Shown here: piece by piece, positions 24,628 through 35,700 of the stretch | How the letters are laid out: each line of letters opens with the position of its first letter | Position numbering within the stretch: the first letter of the stretch is position 1 | Assembly: GCA_963920665.1 (NCBI GenBank) | Contig: OY987265.1 | Coordinates: forward strand, 24,371,001 to 24,435,000 | DNA length: 64,000 nt | DNA from: Straminergon stramineum | Taxonomy: Eukaryota > Streptophyta > Bryopsida > Hypnales > Calliergonaceae | Direction: 5' to 3' | Translations under genes and position numbers: made by a program | The notes under the pieces: generated by a model | Seen by the model: only the letters and a program-made list of their open reading frames with translations | What the model was told of the DNA's origin: nothing | The model's database searches: none

Positions 24628-24969
24628 GAGAATTCTTATTGTATTCAAAATTTTCTCATAAAATATGACTTTGCAATGATGTTTACAATTTGTGTTGCAG
24701 TAATGCTTATATATTAAAATTGAAAATTGCCATTCATTATTGTAGGAAATTAACAATTGATCAATTTACATGTTACAGGTTCCAACATTACGATGTCATT
24801 TCTCACCATTTAATTGGTACTTAAAAGAAAATTTGTTTGATATTCAAAGTTAGCACTTAGTGAATAGATCTCCCTACAACATACTCTTCATTGAAATACT
24901 CAAACATTAGATTTTTAATCATTTTCTTTTCTTCTCATTTAAATCCTTAAAAATTTGGACTTCCTTATA

Positions 24970-27900
24970 ATGGGGCAAGAACGGTATTCAAAGCTATTCT
25001 TCCTCTGTTTAATGTGGAGCATTTCATCAAAGTGGGTTGATAGTAAGAGAATCTATGATCCACCTCCTTATGCATCAAGGATGCATTTCAACTCAAAATT
25101 TACACCAAATTCTAATGATCCGACCCCATCATATTCACCAATCTCTAAGCCAAAACTTTCATTCCGTCCACTATCTCAAACTAAATCTACTCAAGTATTT
25201 GATCCAATTACTTTATTGCTTTCAATGTCTAAAAATTTACCTTCCAAATCATCCCTTTCTTCTCTCACTCCATCTCCACCACCTCCAAATGTGTCAATGT
25301 TTCCATCACTTACACCATCACCTCCCCCACCTCAAACTACTCAACCACCACCTATTTTACCTACAATTCCATGGATCACTCCCCCTCCCCCTCCCCCTAC
25401 ACGTTCTCTATTATTTCCACCGCCTCCGAGTCTACTAGTACCATTTGCTTGGCTTATTCCATCACCTCCACCACCTCCTCCACCTCCTTCATCTTCTACA
25501 ACTACATCACCTCCACCTACTTCAACTATTCCACTACTTTCTCCACCTCCAACTAATCCATCTCCACCACCACCTTTAGCTAATCTACCTCTTCCTCCAT
25601 CCTTGTCACCTCCAAATATGCCCACATTTTCATTGCTCACTCCATCTCCACCTCTACAATCTCAACTATCCCCACCACCTCTTAGTCAACCACTATTTTC
25701 ATGGCTCACTTCACCTCCTCCTCCACCTACAAGCATTCTACAACCACCTCCTCCATCCTCAACACTCCCCATTCAACCTATATTTCCATGGCTTAATCCA
25801 TTATCCCCTCCACCTCTGTCAATTCTCCTATCTCCTCCACCCCCAAGTATGCCATTGTCTCCATCATTTGCCCCATCTTCCCCTCCACCGACTTTACAAT
25901 CTCTTTTTTCACCTCCTCCATCTTTGACACCTCCAAGTTTACCTACACTTCCATTGTTTGCTCAATCACCCCCTCCACCAACTATGCCAAGGCTAAATCC
26001 ATCTCCTCTACCTACTAATTCCCCTCCACCACCTTCAAATGGATTTTCATCTCCACCTCCACCACCTCCAAGTTTCCCTTTGTTTTTTCCATGGTTGAGC
26101 CCCTCTCCACCACCACCTCTATTTTCATCTACTCCACTTACTAATTCCCCTCCACCACTTGCTTCACCACCTCCTCCACCTCCAACTATACAATGGTTTC
26201 CATCGCTAAACACATCTCCTCCCCCGCCATCTAATAATTCTTCCCTACCACCTCCTAATCAACCACTCTTTCCATGGTTGAACTCCTCTCCACCTCCATC
26301 ACCACCACCTACTCCACCACCTCCAACTATTCAATGGTTTCCATGGCTAAATCCATCTCCTCCCTTGCCATCTGATAATTCTTCCCCACCACTACTTACT
26401 CCTCCACCTCCAACTATTCAATGGTTTCCATGGCTAAACCCATCTCCTCCCCCACCGTCTGATAATTCTTCCATGTCACCTCCTAATCAACCACTCTTTC
26501 CATGGTTGAACTTCCCTCCACCACCATCTTCATCTCCATCACCACTACCACCTACTTCACCACCTCTTCCACCTCCAACTATGCAATGGTTTCCATGGCT
26601 AAATCCATCTCCTCCCCCACCATCTGATAATTCTTCCATGTCACCTCCTAATCAACCACTCTTTCCATGGTTGAACTCCTCTCCACCGCCATCTCCATCA
26701 CCACCACCTACTTCACCACCTCTTCCACCTCCAACAATGCAATGGTTTCCATGGCTAAACCCATCTCCTTCCCCGTCATTTGATAATTCTCCTCCACCAC
26801 CTCCTAATCAACCAATCTTTCCATGGTTGAATCCCTCTCTTCCACCACCTACAAATGATATTTCACCTCCACTTTCTCCACCTCTAAGTTTCCCATTCAT
26901 TTCTCCATGGTTGAGCTCTTCTCCACCACCATCTCCATTTTTTTCCAATTTATCTCCATCACCTCTTATTCCACCCCCAACTATGCAATGGTTTCCATGG
27001 CTCAATCCATCTCCTCCCTTGCCTCTAGATAATTCTCCTCCACCACCTCCTAGTCAACCACTCTTTCCATGGTTGAATCCATCTCTTCCACCACCTCCAA
27101 ATGATATTTCACCTCCACCATCTTCAAATGATTTTTCACCTCTATCTCCACCACCTCCAAGTTTTCCTTTGTTTTTCCCATGGTTGAATTTTCCTCCGCC
27201 ATCTCCATCATCTCCTCTAATATCTCCTTCTATGAGTACTCCTGTAAATTCTCCAACTCCTCCACCTCCAACTATAGCATTGCTTCCATGGCTAAATCCA
27301 TCCCCTCCCCCACCTTCTGATAGTTCTTCCCAACCACCTTCTAGTCTACCACCTTTCCCATGGTTAAAACCATCTCCTCTGAATGAATCATCACCTTTGT
27401 CTCCACCACCTCCAAGTTTTCCTTTGTTTTTTCCATGGTTGAACTTTCTTCCGCCACCCCTTCCATCTCCTCTACTAGATCCTTCTCCAAAAATTCCACC
27501 TTCTACTCCATCTCTGACACCTCCAAATACACCATTGACTCCGTGGTTAAATCCATCTCCTCTCTTGCCTCTAGACAATTCTTCTTTGCCACCACTTAGT
27601 CTACCACTTTTTCCATGGCTCAAACCATCTCCTCTACCACCTTCAAGTAATATTTCATCTCCATCTCTACCACCTCCAAGTTTTCCATTCATTTTTCCAT
27701 GGTCAAACCCTCCTATAACCCCCTCTCCATCTCCACTTCTAGCTCCTTCTCCAATTCCTCCACCTACTATTTCATCTTTGCCATCTCCAACTATGCAATG
27801 GTTTCCGTGGCAAAATCCATTTCCTCCCACGCCTTTTGATAATTCTTCCTCTCCACCTCTTAATCAACCACTCTTTCCATGGTTCAACTTCTCTTCTCCA

Positions 27901-30159
27901 CCATCTCCATCACCATTGCCTACTTCACCACCTCCTCCACCTCCAACAATGCAATGGTTTCCATGGCTAAACCCATCTCCTCCCCTTCAATCTAATAATT
28001 CTCCTCCACCACCTCCTCATCAACCACTCTTTCCATGGTTGAACTACTCTCCACCACCATCTTCACCTCCATCACCACCACCTACTTCACCACCTCCTCC
28101 ACCTCCAACTATTCAATGGTTTCCATGGCTAAACCCATCACCTCCCCCACAATCTAATAGTTCTCCTCCACCACCTCCTAATCAACCACTCTTTCCATGG
28201 TTGAATTCCCCTCCACCACCATCTTCCCCTCCATCACCACTGCCTACTTCACCACCTCCTCCACCTCCAACTATACAATGGTTTCCATGGCTAAACCCAT
28301 CTCCTCCTCCGCCATCTAATAATTCTTCCCTACCACCTCCTAATCAACCACTTTTTCCATGGTTGAATTCTCTTCCACCACCATCTCTATCTCCATCACC
28401 ACTGCCTACTTCACTACCCCTTCCACCTCCAATTATTCAATGGTTTCCATGGCTAAACACATCTCCTCCCCTACCATCTGATAATTCTTCCCCTCCACCA
28501 CCATCTCCATCACCATTGCCTACTTCACCACCTCCTCCACCTCCAACAATGCAATGGTTTCCATGGCTAAACCCATCTCCTCCCTTGCCTCTAGATAATT
28601 CTTCCCCACCACCTCTTAGTCAACCACTCTTTCCATGGTTGAATCCATCTCTTCCACCACCTCCACCTTCCTTTAAATTCTCTCCATCATCTCCTACTCC
28701 ATCTCCAACTATACAATGGTTTCCGTGGCAAAATCCATCTCCTTCCCCTTTTCTAGGTAGTTTTTTCCCTCCACCTCAAATTGTAGCAACATATCCATGG
28801 CCAAACCCTCCTCTTCCTTTACCTCCAAATAATTCTCCCACACCAACTTCTAGTCCACCACTCTTTCCATGGCTCAATCCATTTCCTCCACAACCTCCTA
28901 ATGATCTTTCACCTCCGCCTTTGCCACCTCCAAGTTTTCCATGGTTGCACTCACCTTCACTACCTCCAACTACATTATTATTTCCATCGCTAAACTCACC
29001 TCCTCCCCAACCTTCACATGGTTCATCTCCACCACCTCCAAGTCTCCCATTATTTCCATGGCTCAATCCATCTCCTCCTTTAATTCCAAATATTCCTCCA
29101 CCCCCAAGTCTATCACTCTTTCCATGGCTTATACCATCTCCACCCCTTCCTCCAAGTAGTCCTCCAACTACTCCATCCCAACAACCATCAAGTATGCCAT
29201 TGTCTCCATGGATTAATCCATCTCCTCCTATACCTATAGCTAATTTTTTTCCTCCATCTCCAAGTTCTCCATTATTTCCATGGCTCAATCCATCGCCTCC
29301 AAGTTTTGGGACTTTTCCATGGGATTCTCCACCTCCTTTACCAACACCTTATCTATCTTCTCCACCTCCAAATAAGCCAATAGTTCCATCAGATAATTCA
29401 TCTTTATTGTCACCATCACCATTGCCACAAATTTCCATATCTCCTCCTCTATCTCCAACCTCCAATAGATCTCCTTCGCCTCCCCTATCTACTCCAAATT
29501 TTCCACAATCTCCATCATTTTTTCCACCTCCCTCTTTACAGCATACACCTCCTCCATTTGCATCTCCAAGAACTCCATCACTTCCAGTGCTTCTTCCTCC
29601 ACCTCCTACTTTATCAGGGTATAACCCTGCATCTCCTCCTGTAAGATTTGGAGGTCTTTTGCCTCCCATTGAATTACCTCCTGGAAGTCCTTTTTTTCCA
29701 AATGGCATCCAATTCACATTCATTAACAAAACGCAAACATGGATTCCAGAAGATGGATTGAAAGCAACATGGGAGTCAATTAATTCCATTGAGCTTTCAC
29801 TCCAACTATTTATTAAAGCTCTTTTTAATCCCATTAGTAAGATCATTTCACAATCTAATAAATTTAGTCATGAAAGTTGGGATTCAAGAAGTAGGGTTTC
29901 TGACAACAAATTTGACACGGATATTGGGGCAACTTGTACAACCTTTGACAAAGATGGTTTTCTAAGAAAGGGGATATTTGTTGTTCAAATTCCTATTGAC
30001 AACACTATAAAGAAAGCAATTACATGGTTCACAATATTATTTGATGGTTCAAATAAGGAAATATCATTCAACCCCATCCTTGATTATACACCAGGATCAT
30101 TTGGAGGCTTTGTGACAAATACCCCCTTTTTCAATTCAAAGACATTATGTCCTCATTAG
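24970..30159 (+). CDS. Giant secreted proline-rich (hydroxyproline-rich type) protein with Trp-containing repeats
   Basis: This is a single uninterrupted frame of 1729 residues from the ATG at 24970 to TAG. Residues 1 to about 25 form a signal peptide (SKLFFLCLMWSISS core). Residues about 100-1550 are low-complexity Pro/Ser with SPPPP motifs, which are arabinogalactan/extensin-type O-glycosylation sites if the prolines are hydroxylated. Set into this are about 45 short units of the form LFPWLNPSPPPP or WFPWLN. Tyr is nearly absent and there are no YxY cross-linking motifs, so it is not a classical extensin. The last 170 residues (from PGSPFFPNGIQFTFINKTQ) are non-repetitive with few Cys and match no family I recognise. 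The location is probably cell wall or extracellular; the function is unknown. No intron is needed. The third positions are AT-rich like the surroundings. Confidence 0.85.
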   Translation: MGQERYSKLFFLCLMWSISSKWVDSKRIYDPPPYASRMHFNSKFTPNSNDPTPSYSPISKPKLSFRPLSQTKSTQVFDPITLLLSMSKNLPSKSSLSSLTPSPPPPNVSMFPSLTPSPPPPQTTQPPPILPTIPWITPPPPPPTRSLLFPPPPSLLVPFAWLIPSPPPPPPPPSSSTTTSPPPTSTIPLLSPPPTNPSPPPPLANLPLPPSLSPPNMPTFSLLTPSPPLQSQLSPPPLSQPLFSWLTSPPPPPTSILQPPPPSSTLPIQPIFPWLNPLSPPPLSILLSPPPPSMPLSPSFAPSSPPPTLQSLFSPPPSLTPPSLPTLPLFAQSPPPPTMPRLNPSPLPTNSPPPPSNGFSSPPPPPPSFPLFFPWLSPSPPPPLFSSTPLTNSPPPLASPPPPPPTIQWFPSLNTSPPPPSNNSSLPPPNQPLFPWLNSSPPPSPPPTPPPPTIQWFPWLNPSPPLPSDNSSPPLLTPPPPTIQWFPWLNPSPPPPSDNSSMSPPNQPLFPWLNFPPPPSSSPSPLPPTSPPLPPPTMQWFPWLNPSPPPPSDNSSMSPPNQPLFPWLNSSPPPSPSPPPTSPPLPPPTMQWFPWLNPSPSPSFDNSPPPPPNQPIFPWLNPSLPPPTNDISPPLSPPLSFPFISPWLSSSPPPSPFFSNLSPSPLIPPPTMQWFPWLNPSPPLPLDNSPPPPPSQPLFPWLNPSLPPPPNDISPPPSSNDFSPLSPPPPSFPLFFPWLNFPPPSPSSPLISPSMSTPVNSPTPPPPTIALLPWLNPSPPPPSDSSSQPPSSLPPFPWLKPSPLNESSPLSPPPPSFPLFFPWLNFLPPPLPSPLLDPSPKIPPSTPSLTPPNTPLTPWLNPSPLLPLDNSSLPPLSLPLFPWLKPSPLPPSSNISSPSLPPPSFPFIFPWSNPPITPSPSPLLAPSPIPPPTISSLPSPTMQWFPWQNPFPPTPFDNSSSPPLNQPLFPWFNFSSPPSPSPLPTSPPPPPPTMQWFPWLNPSPPLQSNNSPPPPPHQPLFPWLNYSPPPSSPPSPPPTSPPPPPPTIQWFPWLNPSPPPQSNSSPPPPPNQPLFPWLNSPPPPSSPPSPLPTSPPPPPPTIQWFPWLNPSPPPPSNNSSLPPPNQPLFPWLNSLPPPSLSPSPLPTSLPLPPPIIQWFPWLNTSPPLPSDNSSPPPPSPSPLPTSPPPPPPTMQWFPWLNPSPPLPLDNSSPPPLSQPLFPWLNPSLPPPPPSFKFSPSSPTPSPTIQWFPWQNPSPSPFLGSFFPPPQIVATYPWPNPPLPLPPNNSPTPTSSPPLFPWLNPFPPQPPNDLSPPPLPPPSFPWLHSPSLPPTTLLFPSLNSPPPQPSHGSSPPPPSLPLFPWLNPSPPLIPNIPPPPSLSLFPWLIPSPPLPPSSPPTTPSQQPSSMPLSPWINPSPPIPIANFFPPSPSSPLFPWLNPSPPSFGTFPWDSPPPLPTPYLSSPPPNKPIVPSDNSSLLSPSPLPQISISPPLSPTSNRSPSPPLSTPNFPQSPSFFPPPSLQHTPPPFASPRTPSLPVLLPPPPTLSGYNPASPPVRFGGLLPPIELPPGSPFFPNGIQFTFINKTQTWIPEDGLKATWESINSIELSLQLFIKALFNPISKIISQSNKFSHESWDSRSRVSDNKFDTDIGATCTTFDKDGFLRKGIFVVQIPIDNTIKKAITWFTILFDGSNKEISFNPILDYTPGSFGGFVTNTPFFNSKTLCPH

Positions 30160-31386
30160 AGATTTTTAAATATATTTGCAGCTAAAGAAGGCCAATATGT
30201 ATTTCATTAGATGAGAGGAAATTAAAATAATGAATAGACAAAAAAAAAGGATAATATAGGAGATTTTACATGTGTGACCTTTTCTATCAATCAAATGATC
30301 TCATCTTAAATTTTTTTTACATTGCATTATAATGCCAATTTCTACTAGTCACTTTGATTTTCTTAAATTTCAAGTGGTGCTTAAAGGCTATTGGAAAATC
30401 TCAATAAAAGAAAGTACTCATTTTTTTTCTTCAAATTATCATTACATAAACAAATATAATAGATGATAAAAGAAGACTAATTTGAATATTGTTAAATATG
30501 AATTTAGAAAAATATATTTCATAAGAAATTCTATGTACTTGCAAAATAATATTTGTCATATTGGTCACCTCACTAATTAAAATAGAATAGATAGAAGACT
30601 CTTTGTAAATATATATGTATTCTAAGATAATTCTTTTTGAATTTTTTAATATACTATTATTAAACTCCCAAAATTTTAGAGAAATTAAAATAACAATATA
30701 AATCCCTAACCACAACAATTGCTTTTCACACTACCAATGACAACTATTTTGAGGTATGGTTTATGAATTTGACTATCCAAACCAATATCATTGTACTAGA
30801 ATGCATTTGAAAATTAGACCTTTGGCATCATTCTCTTCAAGGTCATTTTTCTTCCAAGAAGAAGGGATTAATCACTAAGAGAGTTTGGTAGAATATAGAT
30901 TTGAAGCTTTAGAGGCAAAATAAAATTATAACTTATCAAGATTTTAGACATTAAATCTTCAATTTGAAAGTATTCTTTTACTTCCTATCTAGCTATGAAT
31001 CAATTCAAAACTTTGCACCCAAATCATAAAGCATCGCTACTAAAAAAGATTGACATCTTCTTTTTCAACATACTTACATATACATCATTCATTTCATAGA
31101 ACTCATGTTCTAACTTCTTAGAAGCAATTATCATCAATCCACTAGATGCCAAGTCAGCAAGGGTAAAGGTAACTTTACCTAAATGACTTCAGATAAACAA
31201 TTGAGCATATTATATGTGAAGGTCTGATTTGGCACTCAGCTGCTAAAATTGAATTTCCACGTCATACTTCCATGGGCCCACATCACTTCACACCATTCAC
31301 AAGATCACACATTGGCACTTTTTGACAAAATGACTTAATACATGTCAAATCCAACCTCTGACATAGGGCAATTCCTGTTACTTAAA
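30160..31386. other. Intergenic downstream of the proline-rich gene
   Basis: Probable 3' UTR followed by AT-rich DNA. No second gene seen. Confidence 0.4.
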
Positions 31387-31546
31387 AATTGCCTAGTTTC
31401 TTATTAGATCTTATTGGAAATCAAAAGAATGTTCAAGATTCCCTTCTTATGCATTTTCTGGACACCAATTGCCTAGTTTCTTCTTAGATCTTGTTGGAAA
31501 TCAAAAGAATGTTTTAGATTCCCTTCTTATGCTTGTTTTGAACACA
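31387..31546. repeat. Two-copy tandem repeat, 80-bp unit
   Basis: AATTGCCTAGTTTCTT...AGATCTT.TTGGAAATCAAAAGAATG is present at 31387 and 31467 with few differences. Related text (GATTCTCTAAGAATGCAT, AATAAACTATAAATTTTCAAA) occurs near 5150-5210, which suggests a dispersed family. Confidence 0.75.
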
Positions 31547-33592
31547 GTCAGAATAAACTCCGAATTTTCAAACCTGATCTGAGGTTCTCATGAATAGAGG
31601 CAATAAATGAATAGTGGTGAAAATTTGTACGCACAAAAGAGTCATAATTTTGTAGAATCACCTTAAAGCATCCGTCACCAATAAGTTACGGCTGATTCCA
31701 CCAACCAAGGGATAACCCACATGAAAATCTTGTTTGGATGGAAAAGACGCTCAGTTTCAATGCAAAAGAAATACCCTGTGACGCCCCAATTCAAAAAGTC
31801 GGACTAATTGCGTCAGAATCACAGCTAAAAGCAACAGAGCCTGCCCAACACAAAGCCCCACGTGGCAGGCCGACACCCTCTTAGTCCACCAAAAAATCCA
31901 GGTTGTTTCGCCGTTAGCTCAACAGAACAGGAACAGTCAGGAACTCTTGCTGACCCGGTCATCCCCTTCGCTGCAAAGCCTGACCTCAAAATGTCAAAAA
32001 GCTCAGTTGCAATTTCAAAAAGGGTCACATGAAATCGCTATTGTTCTCGAAGACTAATCCACCGCTCTCAGTCTAAGTTACAGTGAGAACAGATTCCACT
32101 CCAATATCGGCTCGATTCAAGTATCAAATCTCAGAAATTAATGAAGTTGATTATGTTACAAACTTTCAGCAAGCACATCTCCTGCGCCAGAACTACGACA
32201 ATAGATGACGTCCCTCAGAGGTGCACGAGGTCTGCAAAAGTGTGGATGGTACCATTTACCAAACTAGCACTACAAGTCGTGCTGCAGCCACGGAAAGACT
32301 AATCAACCACTAATCCCCATAGCATTTCTCAAACTCCTCTACCCCCGGGTGATACGAGCCAGCATAGTAAGAGAACTGGGTACCTCTTCCTGTTGAGCAT
32401 GTTCTCACTCAATCTGGGGAGTTTTCTGCAGCATATATCTCAGCAAAATTCAAATGTATTAACCCCGAGAACCCCCCCGGCTCGGTTCAGAGAGGGGAAC
32501 CAAAAAAAAGGAAGTAAAGAAAAATTATTCTGTAACTACCAAGATCAGTGATGTTTCAACTCCAGCTGGCTGAAGACCGCCAAAGGTACTCGAACAAACT
32601 TGTTGAACATGCTATCATACAAATCATAACATGCCCTCATAAATGCTCTCATACACGGCAGCACCTGGGACACCGCAAAATAACGAATGGCAACCCTAAC
32701 GCCTTCACCCAGCAGCTTTTGGAAATAGATGTGCGCTGCAAGGGGGCATTAGTGTGGGGAAATGTCCGGAGACGAGAATCCCGTACGCTTCATTGCCACA
32801 AGTAGTTTGGATTTCCAAACTCTTCTGTCCGCTGTAACGTGCACGCCGCAAGTCAGGCTTTCAAGACAGCTCGGCGAAGAATGCAGATACTAGCCATCAA
32901 TCCCAAGACTCACGATGCTGAAAAGCAAAGTGGTGAATCCCCCCAATCCAGGTCTTCGGCAGTTCCGAGGCTGCTCTATCTCATGAGCTTTGATGTCCAC
33001 TATAGTACTCATGATCTGCACCTGGTATTGGGTGCGCAACAAATGTAGGTTGATCACGCTGACCAAGGTCCCCTCGCAAATCTACAAGCCTCCGAAATTG
33101 AACATCAACAGTGGAAGACAACCTGAAGACATGCACCAACAAATACGCGCCTCCCAAAGAACCGAATCCAGTAACCAACTACTACCCCGTGCTTCCACTG
33201 CCCTAAATGTAAATCCCATATCCCATCAGGTCCATCATCGTGCAACCCTGCCTTCGGAAAACCCTGGTAACCAGCGAGCGTTTCTGAAACCCAAGAGGTA
33301 CCACCCTGTGAATCCCATGCTGTCGACCAAAGCTGACCACCAACCCTAAAAATGATCGCCGAGTGACGATCAGCTGCAACTAAAACTCCTAGAGAGACCA
33401 CGCGGCCCCAACCAAAAAGTAATCTGTACAGGTGCAAATGTCACCATATCCCAACCACGAATTCTACAGTAGCACCATTAAGATGTCCTTGTATTATGGC
33501 CCTGCTTGACTGTGAGCCTCCGTGGTATTGAGCTGCTGACTTAGGGTCAAAACATTGCAGCTAGTTCAAAATGCTCGAAGCAGCGCGCTCTT
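31547..33592. other. GC-richer non-coding stretch downstream of the CDPK gene
   Basis: From about 31780 to the CDPK stop codon the base composition is clearly less AT-rich than the intergenic DNA. No frame shows a known domain or splice-consistent coding sense. A long 3' UTR of the leftward CDPK gene, or an undetected non-coding RNA, would fit; neither is shown by the sequence. Confidence 0.35.
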
Positions 33593-35179
33593 CTACCTGG
33601 AGTTCACAGGGAAGCTTGGAGGATTCAGCGAGCCGTCTCTAAACAGCCTCATACTCAAACTATTGAAACGATCCCGTGAGTACTGCCGTGAAGCTTTTCT
33701 CCAGTCGGTCCCTCTTCGCATCATGGCCGCGAATTCCTCGTAGCTGATTCGCCCATCCTTGTCGATGTCGACCTCCGAAAGAATGCCCTGCACCACATCC
33801 GTCTCGCTCGGGGAACCCGTTAGCGGCTCTCCGACTGCTTCCCGTAACTCCTCTCTCTCGATGTACCCGCTCCCGTCCGTGTCAAAGAAATCGAAAGACT
33901 TGCGAAGGTGTTCGTCGTCATCCAGGCGCTGCAAATGGATAGTTGCAGCCACAAATTCTCCGTAATCCAGCGTGCCATTTCCATCCACATCTGCCGCTTC
34001 CATCAGCATGCGCACTTCGTGCTCTGTCAATTGAGACCCTATCTCAATCAGCCCCACTTTGAGCTTCTCAAAAGTGATGGCCCCTGTATTGTCCGTGTCC
34101 AGTTTCTCAAACATTTCCTTCAACCCCTCGATTTCCTCCCCGCCCAGGTGCTCCGCTATCACCTGCAACGCCCGCTTCTTGAGCTTGTTCATCGCGGAAA
34201 ATTGTTTCAACCGCGACCTGACGGCGTCTAGCGGCACGTTCGGGTTCTTCTTCGCATTCTGCAGCCACGGGTGGTCCAATACCTGCTGCGCATTGTAACG
34301 CGCCTTGGGGTCCGGTTCCAGCATGTGGCGCACCAGCGACTTCGCGGCGTCCGACACCTTCGGCCACGGATCCCTCTTGAAGTCCAACACCCCGCGCAGA
34401 ATCGCCTGCGCCACGCCTTGCTCTGTCTCCGCCCAGAACGGCGGCACCCCGCACAGCAGGATGTACAAAATCACGCCCGCGCTCCACACGTCCACCTCGG
34501 GGCCATAGTTCCGCTTCAAAACCTCGGGCGCCATGTAATACGGACTCCCGACGATCTCAGAAAATTTCTCTCCGGGTTTGAAGAACACCGACAAGCCGAA
34601 GTCGATAGCCTTCAACGGCGAGTTCTCGCTCTTGTTGGCGAACAAGAAATTCTCCGGCTTCAAGTCGCGGTGCATGACACCCTGTCGGTGGCACGTCTGC
34701 ACAACCTCCACAATAGTCCGCGTCACCTGCGCGGCGCCGCGCTCCGTGTAATGGCCGCGCGCAATGATGCGATCGAAAAGCTCCCCGCCCTCGCAAAGCT
34801 CCATCACCAAATGCACCGCGCTGTCATCCTCGTACGCGCCCTTGAGCGTCACGATGTTGGGATGCTCCGGCAAGTGCTTCATGATAGCGACTTCCCGTCG
34901 CACATCCTCCACATCCACGGCCGTCCGCAGCTTCTTCTTGGAGATCGACTTGCAGGCGAAAACCTCCTGCGACTCCTTGTCCGTGCACAGATACGTGATG
35001 CCAAACTCCCCGCGCCCGAGCTCCCGGCCCAGCAAATACTTGTCCAGTATCCTCGCCTTCGGCTGGTTCTTCAAAATTTGCGTCACACCACCTTGATAGC
35101 CATCGTTCGCAAAGGGGTTTGGCCGCTTCTCCTTCCTCGACTTCTTCGCCGACGAAGATCCCACGCAACAGTTCCCCAT
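33593..35179 (-). CDS. Calcium-dependent protein kinase (CDPK/CPK), intronless
   Basis: The gene encodes a Ser/Thr kinase directly activated by calcium. The frame opens upstream at 35200; I choose the ATG at 35179 because it gives MGNCC, a myristoylation (Gly2) and palmitoylation (Cys) signal for membrane attachment. The length is 528 residues. Features are the Gly loop GRGEFG (55-60), the ATP-binding Lys77 (ACKSI), HRDLKPEN (Asp172), DFG at 193-195, GSPYYMAPE, an autoinhibitory junction at about 311-350 and four EF-hands with loops at 361-372, 397-408, 433-444 and 471-482. EF-hand 1 ends in Lys372 where Glu is usual, so its calcium binding may be weak. The tail [20 protein letters not shown] matches the CPK10/30 and CPK7/8/32 type (group III). 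The usual introns of that group are absent. The coding region is GC-rich compared with its flanks. Confidence 0.95.
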   Translation of the reverse strand: MGNCCVGSSSAKKSRKEKRPNPFANDGYQGGVTQILKNQPKARILDKYLLGRELGRGEFGITYLCTDKESQEVFACKSISKKKLRTAVDVEDVRREVAIMKHLPEHPNIVTLKGAYEDDSAVHLVMELCEGGELFDRIIARGHYTERGAAQVTRTIVEVVQTCHRQGVMHRDLKPENFLFANKSENSPLKAIDFGLSVFFKPGEKFSEIVGSPYYMAPEVLKRNYGPEVDVWSAGVILYILLCGVPPFWAETEQGVAQAILRGVLDFKRDPWPKVSDAAKSLVRHMLEPDPKARYNAQQVLDHPWLQNAKKNPNVPLDAVRSRLKQFSAMNKLKKRALQVIAEHLGGEEIEGLKEMFEKLDTDNTGAITFEKLKVGLIEIGSQLTEHEVRMLMEAADVDGNGTLDYGEFVAATIHLQRLDDDEHLRKSFDFFDTDGSGYIEREELREAVGEPLTGSPSETDVVQGILSEVDIDKDGRISYEEFAAMMRRGTDWRKASRQYSRDRFNSLSMRLFRDGSLNPPSFPVNSR

Positions 35180-35700
35180 CTCGACCCCTCGCTCTACCAA
35201 CCCCTCCCCAATCTCATCAAACCCAAGCTCCTTTCTCCACAGGAGCTTCGCAATCCCAATTTCACTGCCACTAACATAAACATCGACCTCTCAACGAAAG
35301 TCTTCGCAGCATCCACCCTAATCTTCCCAAATACCCTCAAAACTGCACCAAAACGCCCAGAACAAACACCCTGAAAGACAATCAGCAAAAAATACAACGA
35401 TCACAAGTACTTCAATTGCACCGTAGCAGCAATCTGAACCCCAACTCGGTGACAGAAATCGAGAAACGCGAAGATGGGAGAGCCGGTGCGGCCCCGTCTC
35501 CCAAGGTGGTCTCTCCGCTGCTTTGTGCTTCCCCTTTCACAGGGCTTCACTCGGTTTCGGAATGGATGAAGTCCAGGTGGATGAAGTCTAAATGGATGTA
35601 TACATTCATCCATATTGTGAGGCGAGAGAGGACGATGGGTGGATGGGTAGCTGGGCTGTGAAGATGACTTCGTTGTACGGGATTGGCGCATGTTTTCAGT
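35180..35700 (-). promoter_or_regulatory. Probable 5' UTR and promoter of the CDPK gene
   Basis: A GC-richer block adjoins the start codon and changes abruptly to AT-rich DNA near 35720. Frames in it show no domain. No TATA box could be placed with confidence. Confidence 0.35.

Noticed and set aside
25341..29846. Long reverse-strand Gly/Asp-rich frames (for example 27054-27830, 28776-29288)
   Set aside because: They are the mirror of the Pro/Ser-rich coding strand (CCx codons read as GGx) and share no start, signal or domain of their own.
34107..35374. Forward and reverse frames overlapping the CDPK gene, one of 367 codons
   Set aside because: They follow the GC-rich third positions of the kinase gene in other frames and show no domain; the kinase reading is unambiguous.
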